Made by a program: the position numbers and the translations under genes. The notes below the pieces were generated by a model. It ran no database searches. It was not told where the DNA came from and saw nothing but the letters and a program-made list of their open reading frames with translations. 15,614 bases of DNA from JBDTNK01 sp039933775 (GTDB lineage: Bacteria; Chloroflexota; Limnocylindria; QHBO01), in NCBI GenBank assembly GCA_039933775.1, contig JBDTNK010000045.1:1-15614 (forward strand), in the 5' to 3' direction. This document shows, piece by piece, positions 1-6,819 of this stretch; positions within the stretch are counted from its first letter, which is position 1, and each line of letters starts with the position of its first letter.

Positions 1-694
1 GGCCCCCGTGAAGCAGCAGCGTCGGCACCGCCACATCGGCGGGATCGAAGCCCCAGGGCGCCACGTAGGCGAGATCGTCGTCGATCAGGGCGCCAGGGCC
101 ATCCGCCATGGCCGGACCCACGACCTTGCCGAACCACCGCCATTCGGCGCCGAGCGCCGCGTGGTCAGCCGCCACGAATCCAGGATCGTTCTCGCCAGGG
201 GCTGCCTCGAAGCGCTCCTTCGCCGCGCGCCCGGCGACCGCCGCGCGCAGCGAGGCCGCAGTGGGCGCCGCCATCCCGGCGAACCAGTCCAGGCTATCGG
301 CGCCAAACGGTGCCAACGTCGAGATGCAGACGGCGCCCACGACCCGGTTGCCGAGGAGCGGACCGCACGCCAGCGCGTGCGGTCCGCCTCCTGAATGCCC
401 CAGCACCGCGAACTGGCCGATGCCGAGCGCATCAGCCACGGCAGCGGTGTCAGCCGCCGCCGACGCGACGTCTCGTCCAGGCAGCGGTGCGGACCCGCCA
501 TAGCCCGGCCGATCGTACGAGATCCATCGGACGCCGAGCTGCTCAGAGATCGGAAAGAGTGGCTCCGGCGGGAGCCCGATGTTCGGGGTCCCGTGATGCC
601 ATGCCACCACCAGCCGCTCGCCGCCATCGGTCCCGGAGTCGTACGCACGGAGCGTCCGCCCGTCGGCCAACTGGATGTCGAGCTCAGTCGTCAC
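1..694 (-). CDS. Alpha/beta-hydrolase, C-terminus cut off by window edge
   Basis: An open frame on the minus strand runs from a GTG at 694 off the left end, giving 231 residues. It is a clear alpha/beta-hydrolase: the oxyanion-side motif HHGTP lies at residues 33-37, the strand-turn YDRPGYGGS at 60-68, and the nucleophile elbow GHSGGG at 99-104 with Ser101 as predicted nucleophile. The catalytic His and the end of the protein lie outside the window. Substrate is unknown; the fold covers esterases, lipases, epoxide hydrolases and C-C hydrolases. The GTG lies inside the end of the upstream reductase gene (11-nt overlap) and has no clear Shine-Dalgarno sequence, so translation is probably coupled. 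It is the last visible gene of the ArsR-led operon. Fold assignment is firm, function open. Confidence 0.85.
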   Translation of the reverse strand, partial: MTTELDIQLADGRTLRAYDSGTDGGERLVVAWHHGTPNIGLPPEPLFPISEQLGVRWISYDRPGYGGSAPLPGRDVASAAADTAAVADALGIGQFAVLGHSGGGPHALACGPLLGNRVVGAVCISTLAPFGADSLDWFAGMAAPTAASLRAAVAGRAAKERFEAAPGENDPGFVAADHAALGAEWRWFGKVVGPAMADGPGALIDDDLAYVAPWGFDPADVAVPTLLLHGG

Positions 695-1256
695 GCGAGG
701 TGGCCGTGTACGCGAGGTACGTGACCCCCGATTCGAAGCGGTGGCTGTCCGTCAGCCGCAGCTGGACGGAAGAGTCCAGCTGTGGAAAGAATGGGTTGCC
801 AGCACCGAGGATCACCGGGTGAACGACGAGACGGTACTCGTCGACCAGACGACGCTGAATGAACGCCGATGCAAGCGTCGCCCCGCCCACGTCGAGGTCA
901 CCCTGGAACTCCGTACGCAGCTTCGCCAGCTCGTCGCCGATATCGGCCCGGGCGAGCCGGCTGTTCCAGTCGACTGTCTGGAGCGTTGATGAGAAGACGA
1001 TCTTCGGCATTCGCTTCCAGATTTCCGCGAACTCGCGCTCGACAGGTGTGGATGTGGGGTCCTCGTCGGCCGTGGGCCAGTAGGCGGCCATCAGCTCGTA
1101 CATGCGCCGCCCATACAGCGACGCGTCGAGCCGGCGCGTCTGGTCGTTGAACCAGCCATGCAGCTCCTCGTCGATGACGGTCCACTCGAGGCCGCGTTCA
1201 GGAGTCTCGACGTAGCCATCGAGCGAGACGTTGAGCATGTAGATCAGCTTTCCCAT
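684..1256 (-). CDS. RibD C-terminal/dihydrofolate-reductase-like family protein
   Basis: A 190-residue protein of the stand-alone RibD-C family (DHFR fold, YwjB/YyaP-like). It opens with the family signature of a beta strand followed by SLDGY (residues 11-15). It carries the nucleotide-binding glycine patch VGGATLAS at 123-130 and HPVILGAG at 146-153, then a C-terminal strand containing SGVTYLAY. Members bind NADPH-like dinucleotides; most have no assigned substrate and are not true folate reductases. The ATG at 1256 lies three bases after the stop of the split-barrel gene, and its own end overlaps the next hydrolase gene, so it is embedded in a co-translated run. A second, divergent member lies at 13616-14257. 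Family is secure; the reaction is unknown. Confidence 0.92.
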   Translation of the reverse strand: MGKLIYMLNVSLDGYVETPERGLEWTVIDEELHGWFNDQTRRLDASLYGRRMYELMAAYWPTADEDPTSTPVEREFAEIWKRMPKIVFSSTLQTVDWNSRLARADIGDELAKLRTEFQGDLDVGGATLASAFIQRRLVDEYRLVVHPVILGAGNPFFPQLDSSVQLRLTDSHRFESGVTYLAYTATSRDD

Positions 1257-1259
1257 TCG

Positions 1260-1811
1260 TCAGAACCTGTAGCGGGTGGGGGTCGGCAGCTCCGACGGGT
1301 CGAACTGCTCCATCCCGGTCATGCCGGGCAGGCCAAAGCCGGTCGACGGCGTGAAGCGGAAGAGGGCGTAGGGTGGCGGTCCGGCGGTCGGCGCGTTGGG
1401 GCCGTAGACGAAGTCGTCGCGCACGTCGAGCTGCGGCCATTCCATCGTCGTCGTGAGGAACTCGACCACGTGCGCAAGGGTATCGGCGTCGGTGACGCGC
1501 ACGGCCTCGCCCTCCAGGATGATGTCGATCGACGGCAGGGTCGTGCTGCCGGTCGTGATGGCGCAGCGCGGATCGCGCGCGAGGTTGCTTCCCTTGCGGG
1601 TCCCCAAGCCGGAGAGGAAATACAGCGAGCCGTCGATCCAGGCGGTGATCAGCGGCATGACGTGCGGCGCGCCGTCGGGATCCACGGTGGCGAGCCAGTA
1701 GGTCCGCGGTCGCTCCGGCTGCTCGAGGCGCTCGCGCACGGTCGACCACGGCATCGTGGTCGTGGACCCATCGGTCAATCGCTGTTCGCTGGGTGCTGCT
1801 CGGTCACTCAC
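1260..1811 (-). CDS. Pyridoxamine 5'-phosphate oxidase-like split-barrel protein
   Basis: A 183-residue protein of the PNPOx-like split-barrel fold, which binds FMN or coenzyme F420. Diagnostic stretches are YWLATVDPDGAPHVMP (residues 38-53), the strand ending DGSLYFL (60-66), and the K-x2-NL-x2-DPR signature (residues 73-82), followed by strands ending in TRYRF at the C-terminus. Such proteins are oxidoreductases or cofactor carriers acting on small molecules; sequence alone does not separate FMN from F420 use. The GTG start at 1811 overlaps the upstream hydrolase stop in a GTGA arrangement (4 nt), which I take as the deciding evidence. An internal ATG at 1754 lacks a ribosome site and is less likely. 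It is followed three bases later by the reductase gene, a plausible functional pair in which one protein supplies or shares a reduced cofactor. That pairing is inference. Confidence 0.9.
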   Translation of the reverse strand: MSDRAAPSEQRLTDGSTTTMPWSTVRERLEQPERPRTYWLATVDPDGAPHVMPLITAWIDGSLYFLSGLGTRKGSNLARDPRCAITTGSTTLPSIDIILEGEAVRVTDADTLAHVVEFLTTTMEWPQLDVRDDFVYGPNAPTAGPPPYALFRFTPSTGFGLPGMTGMEQFDPSELPTPTRYRF

Positions 1812-2641
1812 GGCTGCTGCCCGTCGAGGAAATGGAGCGTGACGGCGGCGAAGAGCGGAGAGACGCCGAGGTCGTAGTGCGTGAGGCCGGGCAGAACCGC
1901 AAGCGCATGCCCGCCTCGTGGGCGTCCCTCGCCCATCCAGCCGCCGTCACGGAGGCCGCCGTCGAGCAGCTTGAACGCCTCGACGTAGTGGCTCGGCGGC
2001 GCCATGTCGGCATCGGCACAGACGATCATCGTCGGCACCTGGAGCCCCCGCATCTCGGCCGAGAAGTCGAACGGCTGTGCCATGGAGGCGCCGATCTTGT
2101 CGAGGAGCCGAGGGAAATCCTCCGGTTGCGGCGCGACCGCCACGTACTCCTGGTACATCGGGGTGCCCTTCATGAACTCTGCGGACGCCGCGTTCACCTG
2201 GCGCTGTTGGGCGGCCATCTCGTCGGGCATGGCGTCCGAGTTGATATGCGCCGACGCCATCACCAGGCGGCCGACCTTCGCAGGATGCCGGACGGCGGTG
2301 AAGAAGGCGACGCCACCGCCGAGCGAATAGCCCACAACGTCGGGCTTCTCGAGGCCAAGGTGGTCGATCAGCGCGGCGACGTCATCGGCCATGAGGCGGA
2401 TGTCGAGCGGCCTGTCGATGTCGGCGGTGCGACCATGTGCCTGGAGGTCAGGCAGGATGACGGTGCGCTGCTCCGCGAACCGCGGCACGTTCGGGCCGAA
2501 CATCGCGCCGCTGCCGAGCCCGCCGTGGAGCAGGATCATGGGGCGTCCCGAGCCGTGGGTCTCGTAGTACACGTGCAGTCCGTTGACGTCGGCGTATGCG
2601 CCGGTGGCCTTCGTCTCGGGCGTCGGGTCGGTGGTCACCAT
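1808..2641 (-). CDS. Alpha/beta-hydrolase (GYSLGGG type)
   Basis: A 277-residue complete alpha/beta-hydrolase. It has the HGG oxyanion motif at residues 39-41, PDLQAHGRT at 64-72, and the nucleophile elbow GYSLGGG at 104-110 (Ser106). An acid-bearing stretch VCADADMAPP and the C-terminal PGLTHYD supplying the catalytic His follow. The start at 2641 is chosen because GAGGAA stands five bases upstream; a longer reading from a GTG at 2689 lacks support. The end overlaps the next gene's GTG by four bases. Upstream sequence (TATGC, then GAGGAAC just before the ATG) resembles that of the next hydrolase to the right, at 2727-3461, suggesting related leaders. The substrate cannot be told from sequence. 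It differs from its hydrolase neighbours in every motif, so they are not recent tandem copies. Confidence 0.9.
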   Translation of the reverse strand: MVTTDPTPETKATGAYADVNGLHVYYETHGSGRPMILLHGGLGSGAMFGPNVPRFAEQRTVILPDLQAHGRTADIDRPLDIRLMADDVAALIDHLGLEKPDVVGYSLGGGVAFFTAVRHPAKVGRLVMASAHINSDAMPDEMAAQQRQVNAASAEFMKGTPMYQEYVAVAPQPEDFPRLLDKIGASMAQPFDFSAEMRGLQVPTMIVCADADMAPPSHYVEAFKLLDGGLRDGGWMGEGRPRGGHALAVLPGLTHYDLGVSPLFAAVTLHFLDGQQP

Positions 2642-2726
2642 GCAGGTTCCTCGCATATGTGGTCGGGTGTCGCTGGTAAGACCGCCCACGCCCGGCCAAC
2701 TGATCGGTGGACGAGATGCGGCTGGC

Positions 2727-3461
2727 TCAGCCCTGCGGCGACGTCCCGTGGCTGTTCGCGACGTCGCCGATGATCTCGGCGAGCTCGCGAGGCTTCGACC
2801 ACATCGGCCAGTGGCTGGTGGGGAGATCGAAAAAGGACAGGTTCCGCAACTCGCCGAGCCCGGCCAGGAACGGCCACTCGGGGTGCTCGGCTGCGTACTT
2901 CCGATAGTCGGCGGCCGTGAAGCCCGTGGCGATCAGCGTGCTGGAGATATCAAGTCGCGCGTCGTTCGTGAGCTCGAGGGACTCGCGCAGGACGCCCGCG
3001 GGCTCCGGCACGGCTCGCTGGCGGAATGTTTCCAGCTGCTGCTCGGTGAGACCGTCGAGGTTCTCTTCCGCTGCCAGCTCCCCCCAGTTCATCGGCTTTT
3101 CCGAACCCTCGATGTCCGGATCCAGTGCGCCCTTGCCGGGAGCGGTGTCGACGTAGACCATCGCGGCGATCCGATCCGCGCAGCGGTCGCTCGCGGCGTA
3201 CCCGGAGAACCCGGTCCCGCTGTGCACGGCCAGCACCACGGGCGCAGCGGGCGCACTGACCGCCTCGCAGATGGCCGCTGCGTGATCGGAGAGCGTGATC
3301 CGCGAGCGGTCGGCATCGGGCGATTCCAGTCCCGGAAGCGTCAGCGCGGTGACGTCGTGGCCCTCGCCGCGCAGGATCGACGCGACCTCATCCCATGCCC
3401 AGGCGCCAAGCCAGAAACCCGGGACCAGGATGATCGGTGCGGCGGTCTGCTGCTCAGTCAT
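2727..3461 (-). CDS. Alpha/beta-hydrolase of the methyl esterase/HNL-like (MES) type
   Basis: A 244-residue alpha/beta-hydrolase of compact type. It starts almost immediately with the first core strand and oxyanion loop, IILVPGFWLGAWAW (residues 10-23). It has the nucleophile elbow VHSGTG at 79-84 (Ser81) and a C-terminal TSHWPMWSKP with predicted catalytic His217. The short N-terminus, the FW-x-GAW pattern and the HWPMWS ending are typical of the plant MES/hydroxynitrile-lyase-like branch widespread in soil bacteria, whose members cleave esters or activated C-C bonds. The ATG at 3461 is preceded by GGAGGAAC, a strong ribosome site; the upstream GTG-type extension is not needed. The gaps to its neighbours (119 and 85 nt) are the largest in this minus-strand run, so an internal promoter is possible though I cannot point to a good one. 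Confidence 0.9.
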   Translation of the reverse strand: MTEQQTAAPIILVPGFWLGAWAWDEVASILRGEGHDVTALTLPGLESPDADRSRITLSDHAAAICEAVSAPAAPVVLAVHSGTGFSGYAASDRCADRIAAMVYVDTAPGKGALDPDIEGSEKPMNWGELAAEENLDGLTEQQLETFRQRAVPEPAGVLRESLELTNDARLDISSTLIATGFTAADYRKYAAEHPEWPFLAGLGELRNLSFFDLPTSHWPMWSKPRELAEIIGDVANSHGTSPQG

Positions 3462-3539
3462 GAAGTTCCTCCTGCATAGGGTGATCGTCCCCAAGCATCA
3501 TGATCGGCCGTTCTCGTGACAGCCCGTGTCAGGAATCAA

Positions 3540-3566
3540 CCGGCGGGCCTCTGTGCCAAACGCCGG
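3540..3566 (-). terminator. Possible weak terminator or intercistronic stem-loop
   Basis: Fifteen bases past the stop of the hydrolase at 3581, the arms CCGGCG (3540-3545) and CGCCGG (3561-3566) are perfectly complementary, with a GGC/GCC pair nested inside. On the minus strand the stem is followed by TTGATT, a poor T tract. It may reduce read-through within the minus-strand operon or do nothing. Confidence 0.3.
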
Positions 3567-3580
3567 ACCTGTTGCATCGG

Positions 3581-4456
3581 TCAGTCGGTCGCCTCGAGCA
3601 CATTGCGCAGCTTCGCGGCAAACGCATCGGGCTCGCCGGGCCAGCCAAACTCGCCGCCCAGGAATCCGCCGTGATGGCTCGGGAAGATCGCTGGTTGCTG
3701 CCCAAGCTGCTCCGCGAGCGCATGGCCGCCACGGTTCGCCATCTCGCCCTCCGACTCGGTACCCGCGGCGATCACGATACGCGTCGACGCCTGGCGCAGC
3801 GCCTCGAGGTCGGGCTCGTAGTGCGTGGTGCCGAGGATGTTCTGCGCCAGCATCACATCGGTGCGGTTGCCGTCGTCCTCGACCGGCATCCCGAACGCTG
3901 CGGGGTCGGGCGCGGGCTGGCTCGCTATGTCGTCGGGGAATGGGCCGCGATGGCTGGTGATGGCCATGAAGTGCGCCATTCCGGCACCGAACCCGCCGGT
4001 CTGGTAGGAGTTTTGGATCGCGCGAACCGCGGCCTTGGCGTTCTCGGCGTCCGGGAGGATCGAGGCGAGCGGCGGCTCGTGCGCGATCAGCGTCCGGACA
4101 TCCTCGGGGTGCTGCGCGACGAGCGCCAGGGCGTTGACCGCGCCACCGCTGCTGGCGAAGAGATCGACCGGTGCGCCGACCTCCTGGATGATCCGATGCA
4201 GGTCGTCGGCGTGCTGCGCCGGACTCGACTCGCTTGCCGGATCTTCCTTCGTGCTGCGCTCTGCGCCACGTGGGTCGTAGGTGATGACGGTGCGATCGGG
4301 GAAATGGCTCGCCAGCGTGGCAAAGCCGGCCGCTCCCATCGGCGATCCGATGAGGAAGAGCGGGGGTTGCCCGCTCGAGCTGCCAGGCCGTACGTCGTAG
4401 GTCAGTGTTGCGCCGGGCGCATCGATGGTGCGGGCGCTCGCTTCGGTCACGGTCAT
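3581..4456 (-). CDS. Alpha/beta-hydrolase (ASSGG type)
   Basis: A 291-residue alpha/beta-hydrolase distinct from its neighbours. The core starts at LFLIGSPMGAAGF (residues 33-45), then YDPRGAERS (60-68), and the nucleophile elbow FASSGGAVNAL at 100-110. Ser103 is the predicted nucleophile in an A-x-S-x-G form of the usual G-x-S-x-G. A C-terminal SHHGGF provides the likely catalytic His. A lid region of about 90 residues between the elbow and the last strands is rich in Pro and Asp. The ATG at 4456 follows AAGGAG at a good spacing. It is the first hydrolase after the ArsR-AHSA1 pair, separated by 74 nt containing an imperfect stem-loop. In published genomes similar hydrolases commonly sit beside ArsR/SRPBCC pairs, which fits an inducible role; the substrate is unknown. 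Confidence 0.9.
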   Translation of the reverse strand: MTVTEASARTIDAPGATLTYDVRPGSSSGQPPLFLIGSPMGAAGFATLASHFPDRTVITYDPRGAERSTKEDPASESSPAQHADDLHRIIQEVGAPVDLFASSGGAVNALALVAQHPEDVRTLIAHEPPLASILPDAENAKAAVRAIQNSYQTGGFGAGMAHFMAITSHRGPFPDDIASQPAPDPAAFGMPVEDDGNRTDVMLAQNILGTTHYEPDLEALRQASTRIVIAAGTESEGEMANRGGHALAEQLGQQPAIFPSHHGGFLGGEFGWPGEPDAFAAKLRNVLEATD

Positions 4457-4479
4457 GATGGTGCTCCTTCGCGTCGTGG

Positions 4480-4514
4480 TGGCCGTCTCGCAATCCGACT
4501 GCGGCGAGTGGCCA
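4480..4514 (-). other. Imperfect stem-loop between AHSA1 and first hydrolase gene
   Basis: TGGCC (4480-4484) pairs with GGCCA (4510-4514), and CTCGC (4487-4491) with GCGAG (4504-4508), around a 12-base loop and a 2/1 internal mismatch. It stands just upstream of the ribosome site of the 4456 start, so it could set relative expression within the operon. Base pairing is read directly from the sequence; the role is inference. Confidence 0.3.
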
Positions 4515-4530
4515 GGTTCATCGGTCCTGC

Positions 4531-5037
4531 TCAGGCCGAGCGGTCGGTGCCCTCAGCCAAGATCGCGTCGATCTGGCCCATGGCGTCGACCATGCCCTGC
4601 TCCATGCCCATGGCCAGGACCTGCTCCATCGCCTCGGTGCTCGGGAAGATGCTCTCGATCGACATCCTGGTGCGGCCGCCGCCGACCTCCTCGATCGTCA
4701 CGCGGCCCTCGTTGCGGGGCAGCGCGTCATTCGGCGTCCCGTCGTCGTTCGCGAAGCCGTCCTGGAACACGAGCAGGTGCGGTGGATCGGTTTCAAGAAC
4801 GTCCCAGTAGCCCCTTGGCTGGTCGCCCTCGGGGCCGGTCATGTGATACTCGACGCGGCTGCCAGGCGCCAGGTCGTGTCGCGTGAACGTCGCCGGGTAG
4901 GTGGGCGGACCCCACCAGCGCTCGAGCTGGCGCGGATCGGCCCAGAGCTGCCACACCCGTTCGGCCGATGCGTCGAACTCGGCGCTGATGGTCATGGTCC
5001 CGGCCTTCGGGTCTTTCTGGACGGCGGTGACGGTCAT
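4531..5037 (-). CDS. AHSA1/SRPBCC-domain protein
   Basis: A 168-residue protein of the SRPBCC superfamily, AHSA1 branch. The typical start of the fold is visible: a beta strand (TISAEFDASAERVWQLW, residues 16-32), then WADPRQLERWWGPP (32-45) with the hallmark RWWG, and a C-terminal helix containing repeated Met. These proteins form a hydrophobic cavity that can hold small ligands; bacterial members paired with ArsR regulators are common, and most have no known ligand. The ATG at 5037 overlaps the ArsR stop in an ATGA (4 nt), so the two are translationally coupled; a longer reading from 5100 lies within the ArsR gene and is rejected. Likely role: binding or modifying the compound that the operon responds to (inference). 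Confidence 0.92.
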   Translation of the reverse strand: MTVTAVQKDPKAGTMTISAEFDASAERVWQLWADPRQLERWWGPPTYPATFTRHDLAPGSRVEYHMTGPEGDQPRGYWDVLETDPPHLLVFQDGFANDDGTPNDALPRNEGRVTIEEVGGGRTRMSIESIFPSTEAMEQVLAMGMEQGMVDAMGQIDAILAEGTDRSA

Positions 5038-5372
5038 GGGGTCTTCTCCTGCGTGGTTTCCATGATGAGGTCGGTCATGCGGCCGATGCGTTCGCGCCAC
5101 AGGTCCTCGTATCGGTCCAGCAGGCGCTGCGCCGTGCGAAGCCCTTCGACGTTGGTCCGTACCACCTTGCGACGGCCGATGCGCCGCTTCGTGACCAGTC
5201 CCGCCCGTTCCAGCACCGCGACGTGCTTCTGCACAGCCGCGAAGCTCATCGGGTAGTGCCCGGCCAGCTCAGCAATGCCTTCCTCGCCATCGATCGCGCG
5301 GCGAACAATGTCGCGCCGCGTGGCGTCGGCGAGGGCCGCGAAGATGCGATCGTGGTCGAAGAATGCCTGCAT
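5034..5372 (-). CDS. ArsR-family transcriptional repressor
   Basis: A 112-residue winged-helix protein with the ArsR core: FAALADATRRDIV (residues 11-23), a short loop, IAELAGHYPMSFAAVQKHVAVLERAGLV (helix-turn-helix, split here as 33-48 and 49-60), then the basic wing KRRIGRRKVV. There is no cysteine in the protein and no ELCVCDL metal-binding box, so it is unlikely to sense arsenic or other thiophilic metals. ArsR proteins of this branch usually pair with AHSA1 proteins, as here. The start at 5372 is chosen because the promoter places transcription initiation at or next to that ATG; a second ATG at 5384 lies inside the -10 element. Predicted to bind the inverted repeat at 5376-5393 and repress its own operon. 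Confidence 0.93.
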   Translation of the reverse strand: MQAFFDHDRIFAALADATRRDIVRRAIDGEEGIAELAGHYPMSFAAVQKHVAVLERAGLVTKRRIGRRKVVRTNVEGLRTAQRLLDRYEDLWRERIGRMTDLIMETTQEKTP

Positions 5373-5375
5373 CGA

Positions 5376-5393
5376 TACAACCATACGGTTGTA
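5376..5393. promoter_or_regulatory. Inverted-repeat operator for the ArsR repressor
   Basis: Perfect dyad TACAACC-ATAC-GGTTGTA with 7-bp arms and a 4-bp centre. It overlaps the -10 hexamer of the ArsR promoter and ends three bases from the ArsR start codon. Position and symmetry fit a dimeric winged-helix repressor blocking RNA polymerase. It lies in the divergent spacer, so it might also affect the plus-strand DUF4287 gene. Confidence 0.75.
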
Positions 5394-5408
5394 CTATCAT
5401 GGTGTCAA
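5380..5408 (-). promoter_or_regulatory. Sigma-70-type promoter of the ArsR operon, leaderless
   Basis: On the minus strand a consensus -35 hexamer TTGACA (5408-5403) is separated by exactly 17 bases from TATGGT (5385-5380), a good -10. Seven bases after the -10 comes the A of the ATG at 5372, so the transcript probably begins at or beside the start codon and has no leader. No Shine-Dalgarno sequence is present, which agrees. Confidence 0.75.
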
Positions 5409-5446
5409 GTGGCGCGGATCGACCGCCCCCCAACAGGAGACGACCG

Positions 5447-5743
5447 ATGTCTTTCCAGGCCTATCTCGACAACATCGAACAGAAGACCGGCCGCACGCCT
5501 CGCGAGTTCATCGCGATGGCGCGCGAGCGCGGCTACGGCGAGACGACCAAGGCGGGCGAGATCGTCGACTGGCTGAAAGAGGACTTCGGCCTCGGCCGAG
5601 GGCATGCAATGGCGCTCGTGTACGTCATCAAGAACGGCCCGGAGATCGGGGACACGCACGTCGGGACCGATGGCGTCCATCGCGACGAGTCAAACGTCCT
5701 CCAGCTCGACGGCATCGCCGCACGCAACCAGGCGGAGGCTTGA
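5447..5743 (+). CDS. DUF4287 domain protein
   Basis: A 98-residue protein matching the short DUF4287 family by its pattern: FQAYLDNIEQKTGRTPREF (residues 3-21), then a helix with KAGEIVDWLKEDFGLGRGHA (36-54, written to the key residues) and ALVYVIKNG. Function of the family is unknown; it is small, soluble and mainly helical, and larger homologues may carry an extra C-terminal domain that is absent here. The ATG at 5447 follows GGAG with a seven-base gap, a clear ribosome site. It is divergent from ArsR across a 74-nt spacer and is followed after 14 nt by the winged-helix gene, so they likely form one transcript. The ArsR operator lies in the shared spacer, so co-regulation is possible. Confidence 0.88.
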   Translation: MSFQAYLDNIEQKTGRTPREFIAMARERGYGETTKAGEIVDWLKEDFGLGRGHAMALVYVIKNGPEIGDTHVGTDGVHRDESNVLQLDGIAARNQAEA

Positions 5744-5757
5744 CGTCTCGCTCCGGG

Positions 5758-6765
5758 GTGACGCTCGAGCTGACACGCTCGCAGATTCTCGCGCAGCGAC
5801 GCCGTGCGCAGGGGCTCGACGAGCGGCTTCCGGCTGGGCCCGACTCGCTCCGCCGCGCCGCATGGGCGGGCCTGCAGGACAGCGTCCCGCGTTCGGCCCT
5901 CCATTCGCTTCACGCTCGCGTCGAGGCGACTGCGCCGGACGCGTGGGAGAACCCGGCGCTTGTCCAGGTGTGGGGACTGCGGTACACGGCCTACGTGGTT
6001 CCAGCCGGGGAGCACGCGCCGTTCACGCTCGGCCGGCTGCCGGAGAAGGGAGCTCTTCGCCGCCGCGCAGAGGATCTCGCGGGACGTCTGGGAGAGCACC
6101 TCGCGGGTCGAACGGCGCCCTATGGCGAGGCTGGTGAGGCGCTCGGGGTTGATCCGAACAGCCTTCGCTACGCAGCGCTGACGGGAACCGTGCTGATCCG
6201 ATGGGAGGGTGCCCGCCAGCCGATCCTCTGGACCGTCCCGCGGCCGGAGGTCGACCCCGCCGAGGCGCGCCTCGAGCTCGCACGGCGGTACCTTCACGTC
6301 CTCGGACCGTCCACCGCGGCATCGTTCGCCACGTGGGCGGGCATCAACGCATTGGCTGCGGCGGCTACGTTCGACGCCCTTCCCCTTGTTTCGGTGCGCA
6401 CGCCTCTCGGCGACGGATTGATCTTGGCGGAGGACGAGCCCGCGTTTCGCGCTCGTGCCACGACCGCCGCGGCGGCGAGATTGCTGCCCAGCGGTGATCC
6501 GTACTACCTGCTCCATGGCGCCGATCGCGACCTCCTCGTCCCACAACCCGAACGGCAAGCGATGCTGTGGACGTCGCGCGTCTGGCCCGGGGCGCTGCTG
6601 GTCGACGGCGAGGTCACAGGGACCTGGCGCCGCTCCAAGGCGGCCGTCACGATCGAGGCGTGGCGCCGGCTCTCGCCGTCCGAGCGCGACGCTGTCGAGG
6701 CCGAGGCGGCAAGTTTGCCGCTGCCTGGCGTGGATCGCTCGATCGTCGTCCGCTGGGTTACATGA
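5758..6765 (+). CDS. Winged-helix DNA-binding protein of the AlkX/YcaQ-like (HTH_42) family
   Basis: A protein of about 335 residues of the winged-helix family that includes the crosslink-repair glycosylases AlkZ and AlkX/YcaQ. Family landmarks are LTRSQILAQRRRAQGL (residues 5-20), GLQDS near 38-42, a central WTVPRPEVDPAEARLELARRY followed by the HVLGPSTAASFATWAGI helices, and a C-terminal LWTSRVWPGALLVDGEVTG segment (long runs abridged). In AlkZ-type enzymes a Q-x-Q pair is catalytic; here the corresponding stretch looks like GLQDS, lacking the second Gln, so glycosylase activity is doubtful. The start is uncertain: GTG at 5758 matches the usual N-terminus, while a TTG at 5740 sits too close to GGAGG. 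Probably co-transcribed with DUF4287. Confidence 0.85.
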   Translation: MTLELTRSQILAQRRRAQGLDERLPAGPDSLRRAAWAGLQDSVPRSALHSLHARVEATAPDAWENPALVQVWGLRYTAYVVPAGEHAPFTLGRLPEKGALRRRAEDLAGRLGEHLAGRTAPYGEAGEALGVDPNSLRYAALTGTVLIRWEGARQPILWTVPRPEVDPAEARLELARRYLHVLGPSTAASFATWAGINALAAAATFDALPLVSVRTPLGDGLILAEDEPAFRARATTAAAARLLPSGDPYYLLHGADRDLLVPQPERQAMLWTSRVWPGALLVDGEVTGTWRRSKAAVTIEAWRRLSPSERDAVEAEAASLPLPGVDRSIVVRWVT

Positions 6766-6819
6766 CGGCCAGCCGCGTCCGGTACCCTCGACATCCATCA
6801 CAGGCATCAGAGGTACCGA

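Noticed and set aside
1793..2773. A 326-residue plus-strand open frame opposite the GYSLGG hydrolase
   Set aside because: It is a shadow frame; the minus-strand hydrolase has complete catalytic motifs and a ribosome site.
3518..3532. TGACA/TGTCA five-pair hairpin between two hydrolase genes
   Set aside because: The stem is short and has no T tract; such pairs are expected by chance at this GC content.
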